From: Glossina fuscipes
Taxonomy: Eukaryota; Arthropoda; Insecta; Diptera; Glossinidae
Length of the DNA stretch: 64,000 nt
NCBI RefSeq assembly: GCF_014805625.2
Contig: NW_023998414.1
Span: 31,994,437-32,058,436 of the forward strand
Direction: 5' to 3'
In this document: in pieces, positions 1 through 12,209 of the stretch
Numbering within the stretch: the stretch's first letter is position 1
How the letters are laid out: every line of letters starts with the position of its first letter
Program-made: the position numbers and the translations under genes
Notes under the pieces: model-generated
Seen by the model: only the letters and a program-made list of their open reading frames with translations
What the model was told of the DNA's origin: nothing
The model's database searches: none

Positions 1-403
1 TCTATTGTACTCACTCTTTATAAGATTCATTTGATATAATAGAGTGGAGAAAGGATTATCAGCATCAATAATCTTACTAAATGCCTGCGACTTACGGTTT
101 CTTGCTTATCACGCAGCCTTCCTTTGGAATTGTCGATCTGCAATAATCTTTCCCGACATTCCGAAAATTTCTACTCTTAAGTCGAACATAAATTAATGGG
201 CATGGACATTAATTCCTTTCCCCTTTCTTCTCCAGTAGGGAAATGTAGGCTTAGAATCTAATGGGAAACTCGAAATTTATTTCTGTATATAACAGAGCAA
301 ACTTCTCCTGAACATGCGTGATGTCATCTACTAAAGTTTTAAATAATAAAAAAGTTATCTTTTGAAATCCATTAGCTCGTAAATGCTTAGAACAGTATAG
401 TTT

Positions 404-424
404 AAAAAAAAAAAAAAAAAAAAA
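404..424. repeat. poly(A) tract, 21 bases
   Basis: Uninterrupted run of A. No polyadenylation signal or element body was recognised directly upstream, so it cannot be assigned to a retroposon. Confidence 0.9.
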
Positions 425-1006
425 TCAATAAGTAATGTTTAGTTTACGATACCTTATAATAATGCCAAGCAAATGGAATCGAATGACCGTAGCAAGTTAA
501 AGGGGCTGTGTGCTTGGAAAGACAAATTCTTAAATAGGAAACTTATTAAAATCGAGATTTTCGCATTGTTCTTGCAACAGCAATAACGGAAGACTCTATT
601 ATGCAAGTAAATCCATTAAGTAAATTTAATGATAAGAGAGAAAATAGAAAATGTAAACCACAAAAATGCCAATTGTGTGCTTTACGTGTGTTATTATTTA
701 AAATAAAATAGAAAAAGGGGAAACAAAAGCGAAAGTGTTTGGCTTAAAAGAGAACATTGCAACGGAACTAAACAATGAATCCCAAAGGACTGACTGTAAG
801 ACACGATTGAACAAAAGAAATACAGGCGGACAATTGGACAAACAAAAAGGCATTTGAAATAACCACAACAAAAACAATAAAAACCATATACCCTCCCCCT
901 CCCCCTACACCACCCCAACCAACTACTGTAATACAACTTAACTCAAGGCTATTGTGCGGACATCAAAATACGCTTCTTACAATTTTATATACATACACGC
1001 ACGATG

Positions 1007-1010
<4 letters not shown>

Positions 1011-1040
<30 letters not shown>
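1011..1040. repeat. (TA)n microsatellite
   Basis: Perfect TA dinucleotide run, preceded by TATG and followed by CGTATA. Confidence 0.95.
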
Positions 1041-1041
<1 letters not shown>

Positions 1042-1344
1042 GTATATTAGCAAGTACTTGAAGATATTTTACACTAAAACCATTGGACACTAAATTATTA
1101 CCAACAGTTACCACTCGAACAACAGCCTCACCATTATTATTATATACTATTACTATTACTAGATCTCTTGCTCTTTGGCAACCGTACATTATATAGTTAT
1201 GAGTGTAGAAAAACTACAACAAAAAGGAAATCGTGCTCTAAAGAAAATCCATGTTGAACGGTATGCTATACGAGTCATGAATTCGTACGTGATATTATGG
1301 CAGACTGTTGTAGTATTGGGGAAATTTTACCGTCTTTAGCATAA

Positions 1345-1350
<6 letters not shown>

Positions 1351-1379
<29 letters not shown>
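1351..1379. repeat. (AT)n microsatellite
   Basis: Perfect AT run directly after a short CA run. Confidence 0.95.
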
Positions 1380-1382
<3 letters not shown>

Positions 1383-1946
1383 AGGTCTCAATGTGTGTAT
1401 GATAATGAAGGATTTGGTAAATCTATAAAGTCAAGTAGTTAGTAAAGGGAACACACAAATAGCATATATAAGAGTTTTAAATAAGTAATAGAATATAAGG
1501 CGAGCAGTTGTTTATAAACCATGTTAGAGTCTTTTTACCCTTGTGTTGCGTTTGTATGTATAATTCTTGGATTAAAATGAGTGTTTACTGTGGTGTTTTG
1601 TCTGGGGCCAAATTGTTAGGCAAAGGCGTGTCACAAAATCGTAAATCATTTTGAAGTGGGTCGCAGACATTTTACAAACGAAACAACAAGAAGTGCAGAA
1701 ACGTTTCAAATTAAAAAAAAAAAAAAATAAAAAAAATAAAAAATAAAAAATATGAAAAAAAATAATAATAATAAATAAATAAATAACTAAGAAAATTAAG
1801 CGTACAAAAACAAGTTATATAACTTGTGTAGATTGTACGATATAGGTATGTGTAAGCGTTCAGTGATGTATACATATGTACAATAACTAACTAACTATAG
1901 GTTAAAAAACAACAGATGGCGCGACATTTTATAAACCAAAATATAA

Positions 1947-1967
1947 TGTGTATGTGTGTGTATGTGT

Positions 1968-2001
<34 letters not shown>
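1947..2001. repeat. (TG)n microsatellite with TATG interruptions
   Basis: About 55 bases of GT repeat, interrupted at its left end by regularly spaced TATG units, with an uninterrupted run of more than 20 bases at the right. Alternating purine-pyrimidine throughout. Confidence 0.95.
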
Positions 2002-2003
<2 letters not shown>

Positions 2004-2143
2004 TATACGGTATCCGCAGAAATCAACGCTGTTCTCTTTATTCAAAAAATATCTAATTCCTTCAAAAATTACATCGATTTGGTTAAAATTTTATAAAATA
2101 TATGCACACATGCACGCACCCATACCTATAAATTTGTTCAAAA

Positions 2144-2235
2144 ATGCACACACACACACACACAAACACATACACACATATATATATATATATATATACA
2201 CAAACATACATACGCACACACGCACACATGCGCAC
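2144..2235. repeat. Compound (CA)n-(TA)n-(CA)n microsatellite
   Basis: CA repeats flank a (TA)n core, with CGCACA variants at the right edge. The overlapping open frames encode only TH and YI dipeptides and are not genes. Confidence 0.95.
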
Positions 2236-2374
2236 CTATAGGCATATTAAAACACTCATATACTTCAATCAACTTCTCACCAATCAGTCTCATATATCAT
2301 GTCAGTCAATAATTTGTATGTCTCTCGTCAAAACGTTTATTTTGGGATGGATATCCATCAGCTTATACGTGTTC

Positions 2375-2439
2375 TGTTGCTGCTGCTGCTGCTGCTGTTG
2401 TTGTTGTTGTTGTTGTTATTATTATTATTATTATTATTG
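2375..2439. repeat. Graded triplet repeat CTG > TTG > TTA
   Basis: About seven CTG units run directly into about seven TTG units and then about eight TTA units without losing the 3-base phase. Neighbouring blocks differ by one transition each. Read on the minus strand it is CAG/CAA/TAA. The TTA block gives a Tyr, Leu or stop run depending on frame, so it is unlikely to be a coding polyglutamine tract. Confidence 0.9.
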
Positions 2440-2894
2440 TCTTAAAACTGTTTATTACGATGTTAATGCTTAACTGCGGTTGCACAGGCGCAACCCAGTT
2501 AATAATTGTTATTAAGCAAATTAAGTTGGCAAAGTGCAACACTTAGACTTTATGTATGTCAAACATCATTTTCATGTTGTTTTGCTTTATTTTTATTGTT
2601 GCTATATTGTTTTTCTTTGGAGGCTAATCGATAAGTTCGTGCCTTTTGTTCTCCTTTTTCTCAATTTCAATTTCTTCCCTCTACCAAAACAGTCTGAACG
2701 TACAGAGAGAGAGAGAGACAGCAATGAAAATGAATGAATGAATGAGTTATTAATTTTTGAATATAAAAAGTGCTGACAACTCAAAAATTTTTCTTTTCAA
2801 TATTTGATATATAACATTGAACATCGTTTTATCGTTCTATTTGATACCTTTTAGATGTACATAGCGAAGATATGTAGTGTTCTCAATCAATCAG

Positions 2895-3030
2895 TCGAAA
2901 AAGTGTTCCGATCCAAAACGTTTTTACACACATCGGTGTAGCAAATTTCATCAAAATATGTCAAAAATTTCGAGTTAAAGATTAAACACAAGAACACAAG
3001 ACGAACAAATGTACAGGTAGACCGCTTAGA
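2895..3030 (+). repeat. Dispersed repeat B, diverged copy
   Basis: It contains a 'gatccgatccaaaacg' start, then 'atttcatcaaaatatgtc' and a run of 'aacacaagaac..gac.gac' text, in the same order as at 24220-24435. It is probably an old member of the same family. Boundaries are approximate. Confidence 0.45.
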
Positions 3031-4573
3031 CCCATTTAAAAACTGATCCAGAAGCTGATACTGAATCGATGAGTTTTATAAGACATGCGTCTATCTCAAG
3101 TCATTTTGAATGTTGTTACTCCAACACAAACCTATTATACGCTTGTACCGCAAAAATAAATCAAGAAAATCTAGATTTCAGTTCATTAATAAGAAAATGG
3201 TAAAGTGACGAAGAAACATTAGCAATAAGCAACAGAAAGTTCATAAGTCGTATATATTCGCGATCAGGGAGATTCTATGAACCGATTAAGGCATCTACGT
3301 CTGTCTACCTTTGAATTTTTCAAAGTCGCTATAATTCAGGCAGAAAATTAAATTTTGGAGCATATCCTTTTTGTTGATTTTCAAAAGCAAGACATAGACA
3401 ATAGGTGTGACAAGGATAAAGGACAAAGACATGGAAGGACTGAACTTCAAGTAACTTTAAAAATTTTCAAATAAGTTCTTATCTATGTTATATTATAGAG
3501 TAAAATGCAGTTATAATTAGTTTTCTGCCATATCCACCGGAGAGAAAATGTACTCATGTTGGCTTTTTTTATGTGCGTAGACCAAAATTAATAAATATAT
3601 AGACAAAATTTTTTTTAACTTAATCCCAATGCCCTAGTGGGGGATTTCCATACATCCGTACCAGACGACAAGCGCTTGTGGCTTGTGTGTGTGAACGAAA
3701 CAAAAAGGGAAAAGAAAAGTTGAGTTAAAAAAATTATATATAAAAAGTTGGACTTTAGAAAATCCTTCAAGCTTGGAATATTTCAAACCCCTCCAGTCCC
3801 CATTATATTTTCAAACGCATTAATATTAACGTTGTATAGTTTAAGATCACCCTTCTCCTTTAATAACTTAATAACTTTAACTTGTCGCTTAAGGACTTGT
3901 CTTAGCTCTTGTAACTCTTTTGCATTTAGAAATACGCAGGAAAGTTGAAATAAAATCCATTTACTTTTGATTAGTGCAAGATACAAGATAAAATATCCGC
4001 TTGTCTGTTTGCAACAGCTTGCAGCTTGTAGTTGGGACAATGGCAAGAAAAATGCACTCCGAGCTTGAGTTCAAAAATAGATTTAGTCCATACACAATAG
4101 CGCTCACAATGAGCGAAAACTTATAGTCGGTGAGAGGTCGAAAGATGGTAAAAATTTTTCGTAAAATTAGTTCAAATTCTCATATGATAAGGCCACACTT
4201 AGCCCATGCAATGGTATTAGTATGAAGTAGTGGGTGTTGAAGGTTAGCTTTAACGTGCACCTGTATGCAAATATTCATATGCATGTTGATGCTAGTAGTC
4301 AGCCGTAGTAGTTATCGTGTTTCCATTCGTATTCATATCAATATTCATGATGAGAAACTTATTGCTTAGTAAGGGGAGGCTTAATTTATTTTATATGGAA
4401 TAATGTGTGCTGCGTGTGCTTGTCCTGGGAGTTTTGGTGGAAAATTTTTTGAAACATCTTGAAACTGAAAAATATCAGATTAACGTTTACGAAAGTGATG
4501 AGTTAGTTGACTGTGCGTTTAAGACTCACGCAAACACGAACGGCCAACTAAGTTAAAGGGAAAAAAATTCGGT

Positions 4574-4653
4574 AATTATTGTTATTATTATTATTATTAT
4601 TGTTGTTGTTATGATTATTATTATTGTTGTTGTTGTTGTTATTATTATTATTG
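4574..4653. repeat. Interspersed (ATT)n/(GTT)n triplet repeat
   Basis: Blocks of ATT and GTT alternate in constant 3-base phase over about 80 bases, with one ATG variant. On the minus strand it makes a 30-residue poly-Asn frame, which is an artefact of the repeat. Confidence 0.95.
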
Positions 4654-4818
4654 TAAACGTAAATCCTATGCTTAAGTACAGCATTTTTAAAAATTATATT
4701 CGTTATGATGATCAGCAATTCTGTTATAGTTGTTGCTTTTAATATTGGGTAGGAAAAGCAGAGCACGCATATTCGGCCAGGCACTTGCTTGCGCTTGCAC
4801 TAATCAACAAACCTCTTT

Positions 4819-4862
4819 GACACAAACACACACACACACACAAGCACGCACACACACAGGCA
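4819..4862. repeat. (CA)n microsatellite
   Basis: CA repeat with AAGCACG and GGCAC interruptions. Confidence 0.9.
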
Positions 4863-4925
4863 CATATAACAGGAAAAATCATTATAATATAACCTGTATT
4901 TACCATATAAGAGGGTGCTAACATG

Positions 4926-4992
4926 GTGCGTGTGTGTGTGTGTGTGTATGCGTGTATATATGATCGTGTGCGCGCGCGCGCGTGTGTATACG
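4926..4992. repeat. (GT)n followed by a (CG)n-cored alternating tract
   Basis: A GT run of about 20 bases is followed by a strictly alternating purine-pyrimidine tract at 4965-4992. That tract consists of CGTGTG, then about six CG units, then TGTGTATACG. Alternating CG/TG is the classic sequence context for left-handed Z-DNA. CpG-rich DNA stands out in this AT-rich window. Confidence 0.9.
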
Positions 4993-5486
4993 TTCATGCG
5001 AATGTATGTATGTGTGAATTACAATCATTTGTTCCTCATTGCTCTTAATTATTGTAATTTACTATTATATTTAAATAAAAATTCAATGGGTCGGCAAAAT
5101 TAAGTGATGTTCAAAATGTATGCCAAAAGGTGTTGACAGCACCGAATATTCTGTTATCGGAATTTTAAAAAAAAATAAAAAACAAAAAAAAGAAAATTAA
5201 ATCAAAAATGAAGTAAAGAACAAGACAAAAAAAAAAAAAACAAAAAAGGAAAAAAGAGACAATTGATTGACTAACAAGAATTGATTTAGACGCCAAAATA
5301 CGTAAATACTTATATAGATTTTGTTGAAAATGTGTATAACGGGCGGGTTGAGGGAATGACGACGGCTTCAACTATAGAGTGCGTGTCTGTACGTGAATAA
5401 AGTTAGCAATGAATTGTTGTTCCAAGTTCTGCTCAATTGATGGATGATATCCTGCGGCTATCACGAGACGCTGTCTGTCTTTCATT

Positions 5487-5488
5487 CT

Positions 5489-5517
<29 letters not shown>
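5487..5517. repeat. (AT)n microsatellite
   Basis: AT dinucleotide run ending in AAATG. Confidence 0.85.
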
Positions 5518-5519
<2 letters not shown>

Positions 5520-6226
5520 TGCATTCACACATATTTACGCATGTAAATATCATAAGCATATCTGTTTATAAATATATATATATAAAGGAATTGAAAATAT
5601 TATTATAATTAATTGCATGTACGGTAAGCTACTGTTTACCGTTTACTGTTTGCGTACTCTGCGTACGTATTTATCACATATTCATAATGCAAAATTTATT
5701 CATGTCGCTTAATATTTACTTATATCGATGTCATCACAAAGTATTTTGCTCATTGCGAGCGTATCCTTCCATACCCTCTTTGTTGCATGGTAAGTAAAAA
5801 AGAAAAAAAACTCGTTAACTCTTTACTTATATTTAATTAATAATTCCTAATTTTATGAACGTTGAATATAAAAAAAAATAAATAAATAAAAATAAAAGAG
5901 AAGAGAAGAGCCACAGCTCATACATTAACGTAATTGAAAAGTTCGTAGCAGAGTGGAAATTGTTATAAAAAATTTACATATACTCAACAATGGGCTTCTT
6001 AAACACTTATAATGCAAAACATTCTTACGCATGCAGCTAAGCCCTTATTCAATCGTTGCATAGATTTCACATAGCTTTCACATCTGAACGAAGGTAAAGT
6101 AATGCTTTTTAATGGAGTAAAAGTTTCCAATACATTTATCATAAGATGGTTTGGAGCGAAAATACTTTGCCCGATCTCTAGCTCGCTTTCTTGACCAAAA
6201 CTTGAAACTTCACAATGTGTTCAGAT

Positions 6227-6256
6227 GAAGAAGAAGAAGAAGAAGAAGAAGAAGAA
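6227..6256. repeat. (GAA)n microsatellite
   Basis: About ten perfect GAA units: a homopurine strand, with TTC on the other strand. Confidence 0.95.
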
Positions 6257-6929
6257 ATAGCAAATAACATGAATACTTTCTTCCATCGTAGATAGGGGTC
6301 CATGAATTTTTCAAATTGCCTGTAATAGTGTCCGCCTAGTTTTATACGTTTTCTTATTTTTATTTATTTATTTTCTTTTTTCTTTTCAATGCTTACAAAC
6401 ATTAAATAATTGCAGACTTTTCTTTTAGTGGCACTCTTTGCTGACTCAACAAATGCTCGCTTTCTATTTTTCGTTCTTATTTTCTTTTCTCATTTGTCGT
6501 TATATAGCCTCTATAATTTAACTCTGTCATATCCTTACGCTAAGCCCAGAACAACAAAATATAAACGCATTGTCGCATTGTTGTATGAGTGCTTTTGTAT
6601 GTGCTTTTGTGTATTCACCTATCCCTACACGCATACATACGCATATAAAATGTGAAACTTTTAAAACCATAACTTAGCAATTTCTTTGGAATTCGACTCG
6701 TTTTGCAACCAACTGCAGTTAGCTATAATATTTTGACCATTCCTTTAGCCTGCTATTATCTTAATTTAGAACAGTGTCGCTAGACGTTATAAATATTTGT
6801 AATAAAATTGTAAAGTCTTCTTCTTACCAATAAAAATATCTAATTTTTTTTCTATTTTAAGTCGAATTTTTTAAAAATGTGAGGGGGCGGGCGGCGAGGG
6901 ACCAGTCTAAAATTTTCAGAAAATCTATT

Positions 6930-7230
6930 TTTATACCCATCATCAAAGGATGAGAGCTATATTCATTTTGTCAAAACGTTTGCAACGTGCATCAACAAGC
7001 ATCGGAGATTCTTTATCAAAATCAAATTGTAAATCGATTTAAATACGTCCGTCAGTCCGTCAGTCCGTCACATCGTCTGACCGTCTGTATAATGTCTGCT
7101 TTAAACATTCTCTTGGCGATGAAAATGAAACTATCGACTTCAAATTTGGCAGAAGCGTTGGAAGTTCGTTGCTCGCAGATTGGTATTGAAAATGGGCCGA
7201 ATCGGTCGAAGGACGCAGCTACAGCACCTG
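6930..7230 (+). repeat. Dispersed repeat A, plus copy
   Basis: It starts near 'tatacccatcatcaaaggatgag'. Next come 'attcattttgtcaaaacg', a GCATCAACAAGCATC block, a CCGTCAGTCCGTCAGTCCGTC block, 'gaaactatcgacttcaaat' and 'cggtcgaaggac'. The same blocks recur in the same order, inverted, at 13470-13770. The 145-codon open frame across it (6987-7424) has no recognised domain and its counterpart in the other copy is broken, so I treat it as a by-product of the repeat. The DNA to about 7700 ('aaaggacacgcctacaacaccca') may be the family's 3' part. Which superfamily it belongs to is unknown to me. Confidence 0.8.
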
Positions 7231-7439
7231 AAAGTAAACTCAGAGCATCTCTGTTTTTCAAAAGAAATGAAAAGTCTTGTTCATTACTTATGAATCAAGC
7301 AAATAATGCGATGAACAAAAATTTGACCGCCTATTCTATGGGCCTTGCTGCAGCTATTCGTGCACAAAAATGGAAAAAATTGACCATGACTACCCAACAT
7401 TATAGTGTATCGAAATCTTTATAACCTTTATAACGCGCA

Positions 7440-7700
7440 GACACAAGCTTCAAAAATCCTAGAAAGTATATAAATTCTTGGCCACTTACATATTTGGAAT
7501 GTCCACCTATTCGCCGGGCCACCTGTCTGTTTGCGCAACTTTGTAGTATTTGTGGCAAACATTTTCCCGTTTTATGAAAAATTTTCAAAAAAAATTTGGA
7601 ATTGACGTAAATTTTTCAAAGGACACGCCTACAACACCCATATGCTAGTAACATAAAAATCGACATTTTCAAAATTCGCTTCGTGTTTCATTGGGTGTAG
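7440..7700 (+). repeat. Possible extension of dispersed repeat A
   Basis: Unique-looking DNA containing a CCACCTGTCTGTTTG block and 'ggacacgcctacaacaccc'. The inverted copy also has 'ggacacgtctacaata' (plus-strand about 13472-13490), which suggests this belongs to the same element or a rearranged part of it. Boundaries are not determined. Confidence 0.35.
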
Positions 7701-8039
7701 AAATGTAGATTAAAAATGCCTCGTTTTTTTTTAAGTTCACATTTATTACATTACAAGCCGCGGAATCCGTCCGCTTAAGTACCCTTCAGGAGAAGGTCTT
7801 TGTCGTGCCAATATTTGAAATATATTTCAAATATGATTTTGTTTTTCCTTACGCTCAATGGCTTGTTCAATAATCTTCTCGAATATTATCATCCGATTAT
7901 TTCTCTCTCCAAAAAAAAAAAAAATTTTGTCAAAAAGTGTTATGACTGTAGTTAAATCCTAGTTCCTAGCCAAAGTGGAACAATCGAGTGCAGCTAGGCC
8001 TCACACTAACCAGAGTGACGATTCATACGGCCATACACG

Positions 8040-8170
8040 GTGAACCATCTGCGCACCTCGGAGTAAGAAAGGCCCCCCTTATTAGGGGATTGTCTTTCCC
8101 CCCGGGGGGTGATCACTCAACTCAATTGAGTGCCTACGGTTGTAGGCAACCCGTCTGATTAAGGCATCAA
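8040..8170. other. GC-rich island with clustered hairpins
   Basis: Four self-complementary segments sit within about 75 bases: CCCCT-TATT-AGGGG (8075-8088); the perfect 12-base palindrome CCCCCCGGGGGG (8098-8109); ACTCAATTGAGT (8120-8131); and GCCTAC-GGTT-GTAGGC (8132-8147). The local GC content is far above that of the surroundings. Structured GC-rich 3' ends occur in some non-LTR retrotransposons, so an element end is possible. I found no flanking coding remnant to prove that, and no tRNA, snRNA or snoRNA match was recognised. Confidence 0.7.
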
Positions 8171-8249
8171 GCCAGGTGCAGACGTTAAACACACAGAGCG
8201 ATCTGTAATCCAAGTAAGAATGGCAAAGAACAGAGGAATACTTTTCGAA

Positions 8250-9190
8250 AACTATTTCAAAATTAAATGTTATTTTCAAATACCAACTAATGTCGCTTTA
8301 GAACAACAATAACAAAAAAAATGATATGAAATTTATGAAAATCAAAGACTTTTACTGTAAATCGCTTCCTTCATAAAAATTAAGTAAGATGAAGTTCAAA
8401 GGCACCAATTGCCTAACATAGAGTCTTTCAAGAAGAGTTAACTTGTTCTAAATTCTAAATTTGGCATAACGCATTTATGAAGCTTATGGGATTAATGAAG
8501 ATTCACTATGAAAAGATTGAAAGCATCGCGCAAACGGTATGCGAAGCCAATAGCACTTTTGATTATCATCGCGCGGATATCGCGCATAACATTAGTGAAT
8601 TTAATCAATAAAGAGAAACGTCTCGAAGAAATGCCTAAAATGAATGAATTGCTTTATCGAAAAATATTGACTGTCCTTATGAGGCCTTAAACCCCAGCCT
8701 GCTACGAATATGAGCGATTTTTACTCTCAGTAGATTGTTGTCACCTACCTAGGAATTCGTAAACGCGTGGTATCTCGTAAGGAAAACCTTAATTCCGTGC
8801 GGAACTCTTTCTATTTAACTCTAAATGATTTTTTTCTCCTTACTTCTCTAACTTAAAAATAGAGTTTCAGGTAATGACGAATTTTATCAAACAAGTGCAA
8901 TCGTTTATATGAAAAGCTGAGGCGAACTTTTGGCATAGTCTGTACTCTCTGCCTATCTTCAGAGGTTGCACTTTGAAGTAAAGTAAAAGCCACATCGCAC
9001 TTTACATAAGCGCTACGTTTTTCTGCTATTGAAAAATCCTACATGCTATGGATCGAGGCTCACAATTAAAAAAGAATAATTTCTAAATCTAATGTTTGAT
9101 TAGAACTTGCATATACAATATATAAAGGACGAGTCAATGGTCCTTTGGTTGCCGCATTTTTTTTATTTTTTTTTTATGCACCAATATCGA
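8250..9190. other. No gene seen
   Basis: AT-rich DNA. A 60-codon frame at 8508-8690 has no domain or homologue I recognise. It contains a near-palindrome CGCGCGGATATCGCGC at about 8570-8586. No simple repeat longer than about 20 bases. Confidence 0.6.
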
Positions 9191-9450
9191 ACTTTACAGA
9201 AAGTGATGAAAGGTTTGCAAGCTTGAACTTTTTATATACCCTACACCATTTGCCGTAACCGGGGATATATTAAGTTGGTGCGGTTGCATGCAACGCCCGG
9301 AAGGACTTGAGATGGATTCCTGTTTTTTTATTATACTGATGAGAAAATGATTTGGAGTCGATCTAAGCTTGTCTGTCCATCCATTTTTGGGAAGTTTTGA
9401 TGAAATATGATACACTGACGTGTATTCGTTGTCTTGTCTCGATCTTGCAA
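9190..9450 (-). repeat. Dispersed repeat B, minus copy
   Basis: On the minus strand it reads 'gtcagtgtatcatatttcatcaaaac', then 'ggatggacagacaagc', and ends 'atggtgtagggtatata'. The copy at 24220-24435 has the same order on the plus strand (a 'gtcagtgtatcagatttc' block, a GACGGACTGACGGAC block, a 'gtgcagggtgta' end). The 88-codon minus frame over this stretch is a shadow of the repeat. Confidence 0.65.
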
Positions 9451-9459
9451 TCGTGAGCA

Positions 9460-12205
9460 TTTCAATTACGTATGACGGGCAGACATATATAATGAGATGA
9501 AATCATTAAAAATTTTACGCTGGTCAAAAATACATCAAACTCTTAAGTATTTGATACATATTTCTGAATACTATGAATGGAACGATGAAAAGATGATTAC
9601 TTTCATCTCTCCGTGTGATCTAGAAATAAAAGTTTGTGTCTCTTTTTTTTCAGCTTACATCTCGTTGAGATGACAAACTAATCGAGCTAAATAAGCATAT
9701 TGTGTCAAGCCGATCAAAATTGTGCATGATTTAAGGGATCTCAAATTTCGATGTGTATGTGTGTGTGTGTGTGTTCGGCAATCTTAAGCGGCATATAGGT
9801 AGCCAAACAAGCTGATATAAAAATCTTAAGTTAATTGGAAATACATTTAGATTCTTTCTGCACATGTTTTTGTAACAATGTGCGTGCATGATGGACACAT
9901 AAACTCAATTCAATTCAATAGGCTTTTTCTATTTGGTTAATCCAAAACAAATTATTCGTGGAATAAGTTTTTACATAAATGTTTTTATCGTAGACCCACT
10001 GTTCGTTTGAAAACATTTGCGGATATTTAGATTTTTTCTCTTCTACCAAAGTTCTTTTCTTGCCACAATGTTTCGCTTATATATACGTACACATATATAT
10101 ATATATATATATATAAATATATATATGTTAGTTAGTTTTTAAGGCAAGGAAACTTATTATTGTTATGTTGTATTACTGTTGTTGCAATGTTGTCAGACAA
10201 CGATTCAGACGAAGCCCGGTGTGCAGTAAGTTTCAATTGACCAGAACAGAAACGGCAACAGCAACAGCAACAGCAACAATCGGACAACAAACGGCACAAT
10301 TAATTATTATGCCGAGCAAACGTAGAATTTTTGTTATACGTTACTCTTACGGATTGAAACCTACAATTATTGTTCGATACCAATCGAAACGAAAGACACA
10401 GAAATTTATTATTGTGAATTAATAAATTTTATTTGAGCTTTCAATGTATTTTTCAAGCACACTAAGAGAAAAAGATACGTACATAAATATAAACACATGT
10501 TATAATTTTTTGACTGCTTAGCTGGCAGCAGTAGTCAAAGTAAATGCTAAGGTAACATTTATCTTATTATTTATACCCCTCTCCAGTAGGAAGTATACAC
10601 AATTTATTATTATCTTTGCAACTTACCGGGACTCTCGTAAAGATGTTCTTCAAATTGAACAAAATAAAAAAGAAGGCACCAAGCGCTTGAAACCCTTTTG
10701 CTCGGAGAATCAACTAAAAAACAAAAAAAAAAAAAAACAAAAAAAAAAAAACCTAAAGAACGAATGATTCCCTTAAACCTAATCAAAGATATAATAAGAC
10801 TTGGCGATACGCAAGTGATATAATCACATTTCCTCGCCATTAGGAAGAATTATTATCCGAAAATGAATAGACATTCCACACTTCGTTTCGAATTGTGTGG
10901 AAATTTTCCACTCAATTTTTGTCCAAAATTTAATGCAAATAACAGTTTTAACCATTTTATGTGCAACATACAGTTTTCTATATATATATATATATATGCG
11001 TATGTAAAAAAAAAAAATGTTATGAGTCGCCCATGTGTAGATATTTGCTTAATTTGCTGGAAAAGCCTCTGCCATATTTTTATATTTTTCCTATGGTTTT
11101 TTTTGTTTTTCCTCCGATAAGATATCAGCGCGAGATTATTATTAGTTATATTCTATGTTATTTAGCAAGTTTTGTGGCTTCCTAAAACCAATACTTATTA
11201 AAGTGAAAAAGAAAAAGGCAAAACAAGTTGAACATGCTGCCCGAATACCAGAATATGTCATCATCATGCTCTTGCTGAGCAATAATAGTTAACTGTTCGA
11301 AAAATCTGGTCATAGTAACTGGTCTTTTGTAGGTGAAATATGTATGTTTCGTTGCGTTCTAGATCAATGCTTGCAATTTGGCCTAGAAATTATTGCAAAT
11401 TATACAGTAGCTGTCGATTTTATTTCAAAGAGATTTTACAGTTAATTAAAAATTAGCCTCAGAAACATTTGTGCATTTGTGTTATTTTTATTTTTATTTA
11501 TTTATTTTTTTTTTTTTTTTTTGTATTCTTCTCTTTTTCCCTCTTTATACCCAAGTCTTAAAAGCGTAGCTTTTGACGGAGGAATTAAAATAACGATTTT
11601 ACTAACATATTGTTACGCAAAGGGAAAGGATGCAGCTAATGCTAATCAAATCTAAAACTTGGGATGAATAGACTTTAGAAAATTGAACATGTCAAAGACA
11701 TGATCATTGTTGTTGTAACAAACCAGTTTGGTTAACCTTTTGTAATCAGCGAATTTCTCTGACAAGAATGCCTACTACTCGGAACAGATTTAACAATTAA
11801 AACATCAATAATGCATAACCAGATTTTTTTACTTTCTATTTGCAAAATTTCTTCACGTTCAATAATGATGTCGCGTCACGAGGCTAATGGCACTGACATG
11901 AATGACTTGTGGATGCCAACAACGTCAAATTTCTACTTATTTAAAAAGAAAGACATTAAGCAATCGATCGAATTTAATTGCGATCTTGCATAGACATGGC
12001 TTATTATATGTTTTGATATGAAATGAGAAAATGCCATCCTCTTGCAAAATTGCTTATATAATTGACGATCGTATTTAACGAGCCTGAGCGACTAAGATAA
12101 ATATACATTAGAACAAGTAAAAACATTATAGTTGACCAGGACGTACCACTAAGCATCCCACACCCTGCACTTCTTCCCTTAATACAATTATCCAAATAAC
12201 TTTTT
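9460..12205. other. No gene seen; scattered microsatellites
   Basis: AT-rich DNA holding a GT run (9752-9774), a (TA)n run (10091-10128), a GCAACA hexamer repeat, A-rich patches around 10717-10750 and a poly(T) near 11506-11523. Open frames are short and compositionally biased. Confidence 0.6.
10255..10279. repeat. (GCAACA)n hexamer repeat
   Basis: About four perfect units of CAG-CAA, preceded by CGGCAACA. In one frame it makes a short Thr-Ala alternation; no gene is supported. Confidence 0.85.
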
Positions 12206-12209
12206 AAAA

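Larger units (their letters stand above)
1..6925. other. Gene-free AT-rich DNA with many microsatellites
   Basis: No frame in this stretch shows a recognisable domain, signal peptide with a sensible mature protein, or exon-like composition. The short open frames are made of low-complexity residues (poly-Y, poly-C, poly-N, TH or IY dipeptides) dictated by simple repeats. Besides the tracts listed separately there are short (TA), (GA) and A-rich patches, for example A-rich DNA at about 1712-1790. Intergenic or intronic DNA is the simplest reading. Confidence 0.7.

Noticed and set aside
2144..2473. 109-codon frame with Cys and Tyr runs
   Set aside because: Encoded by CA, TA and CTG/TTG/TTA repeats; composition is set by the repeats.
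4548..4784. Poly-Asn protein on the minus strand
   Set aside because: Shadow of the ATT/GTT repeat at 4574-4653.
6987..7424. 145-codon open frame, one of the longest in the window
   Set aside because: Lies in dispersed repeat A; the other copy at 13.5 kb does not keep the frame and no domain was recognised.
8508..8690. 60-codon basic frame
   Set aside because: No homologue or start context; length expected by chance.
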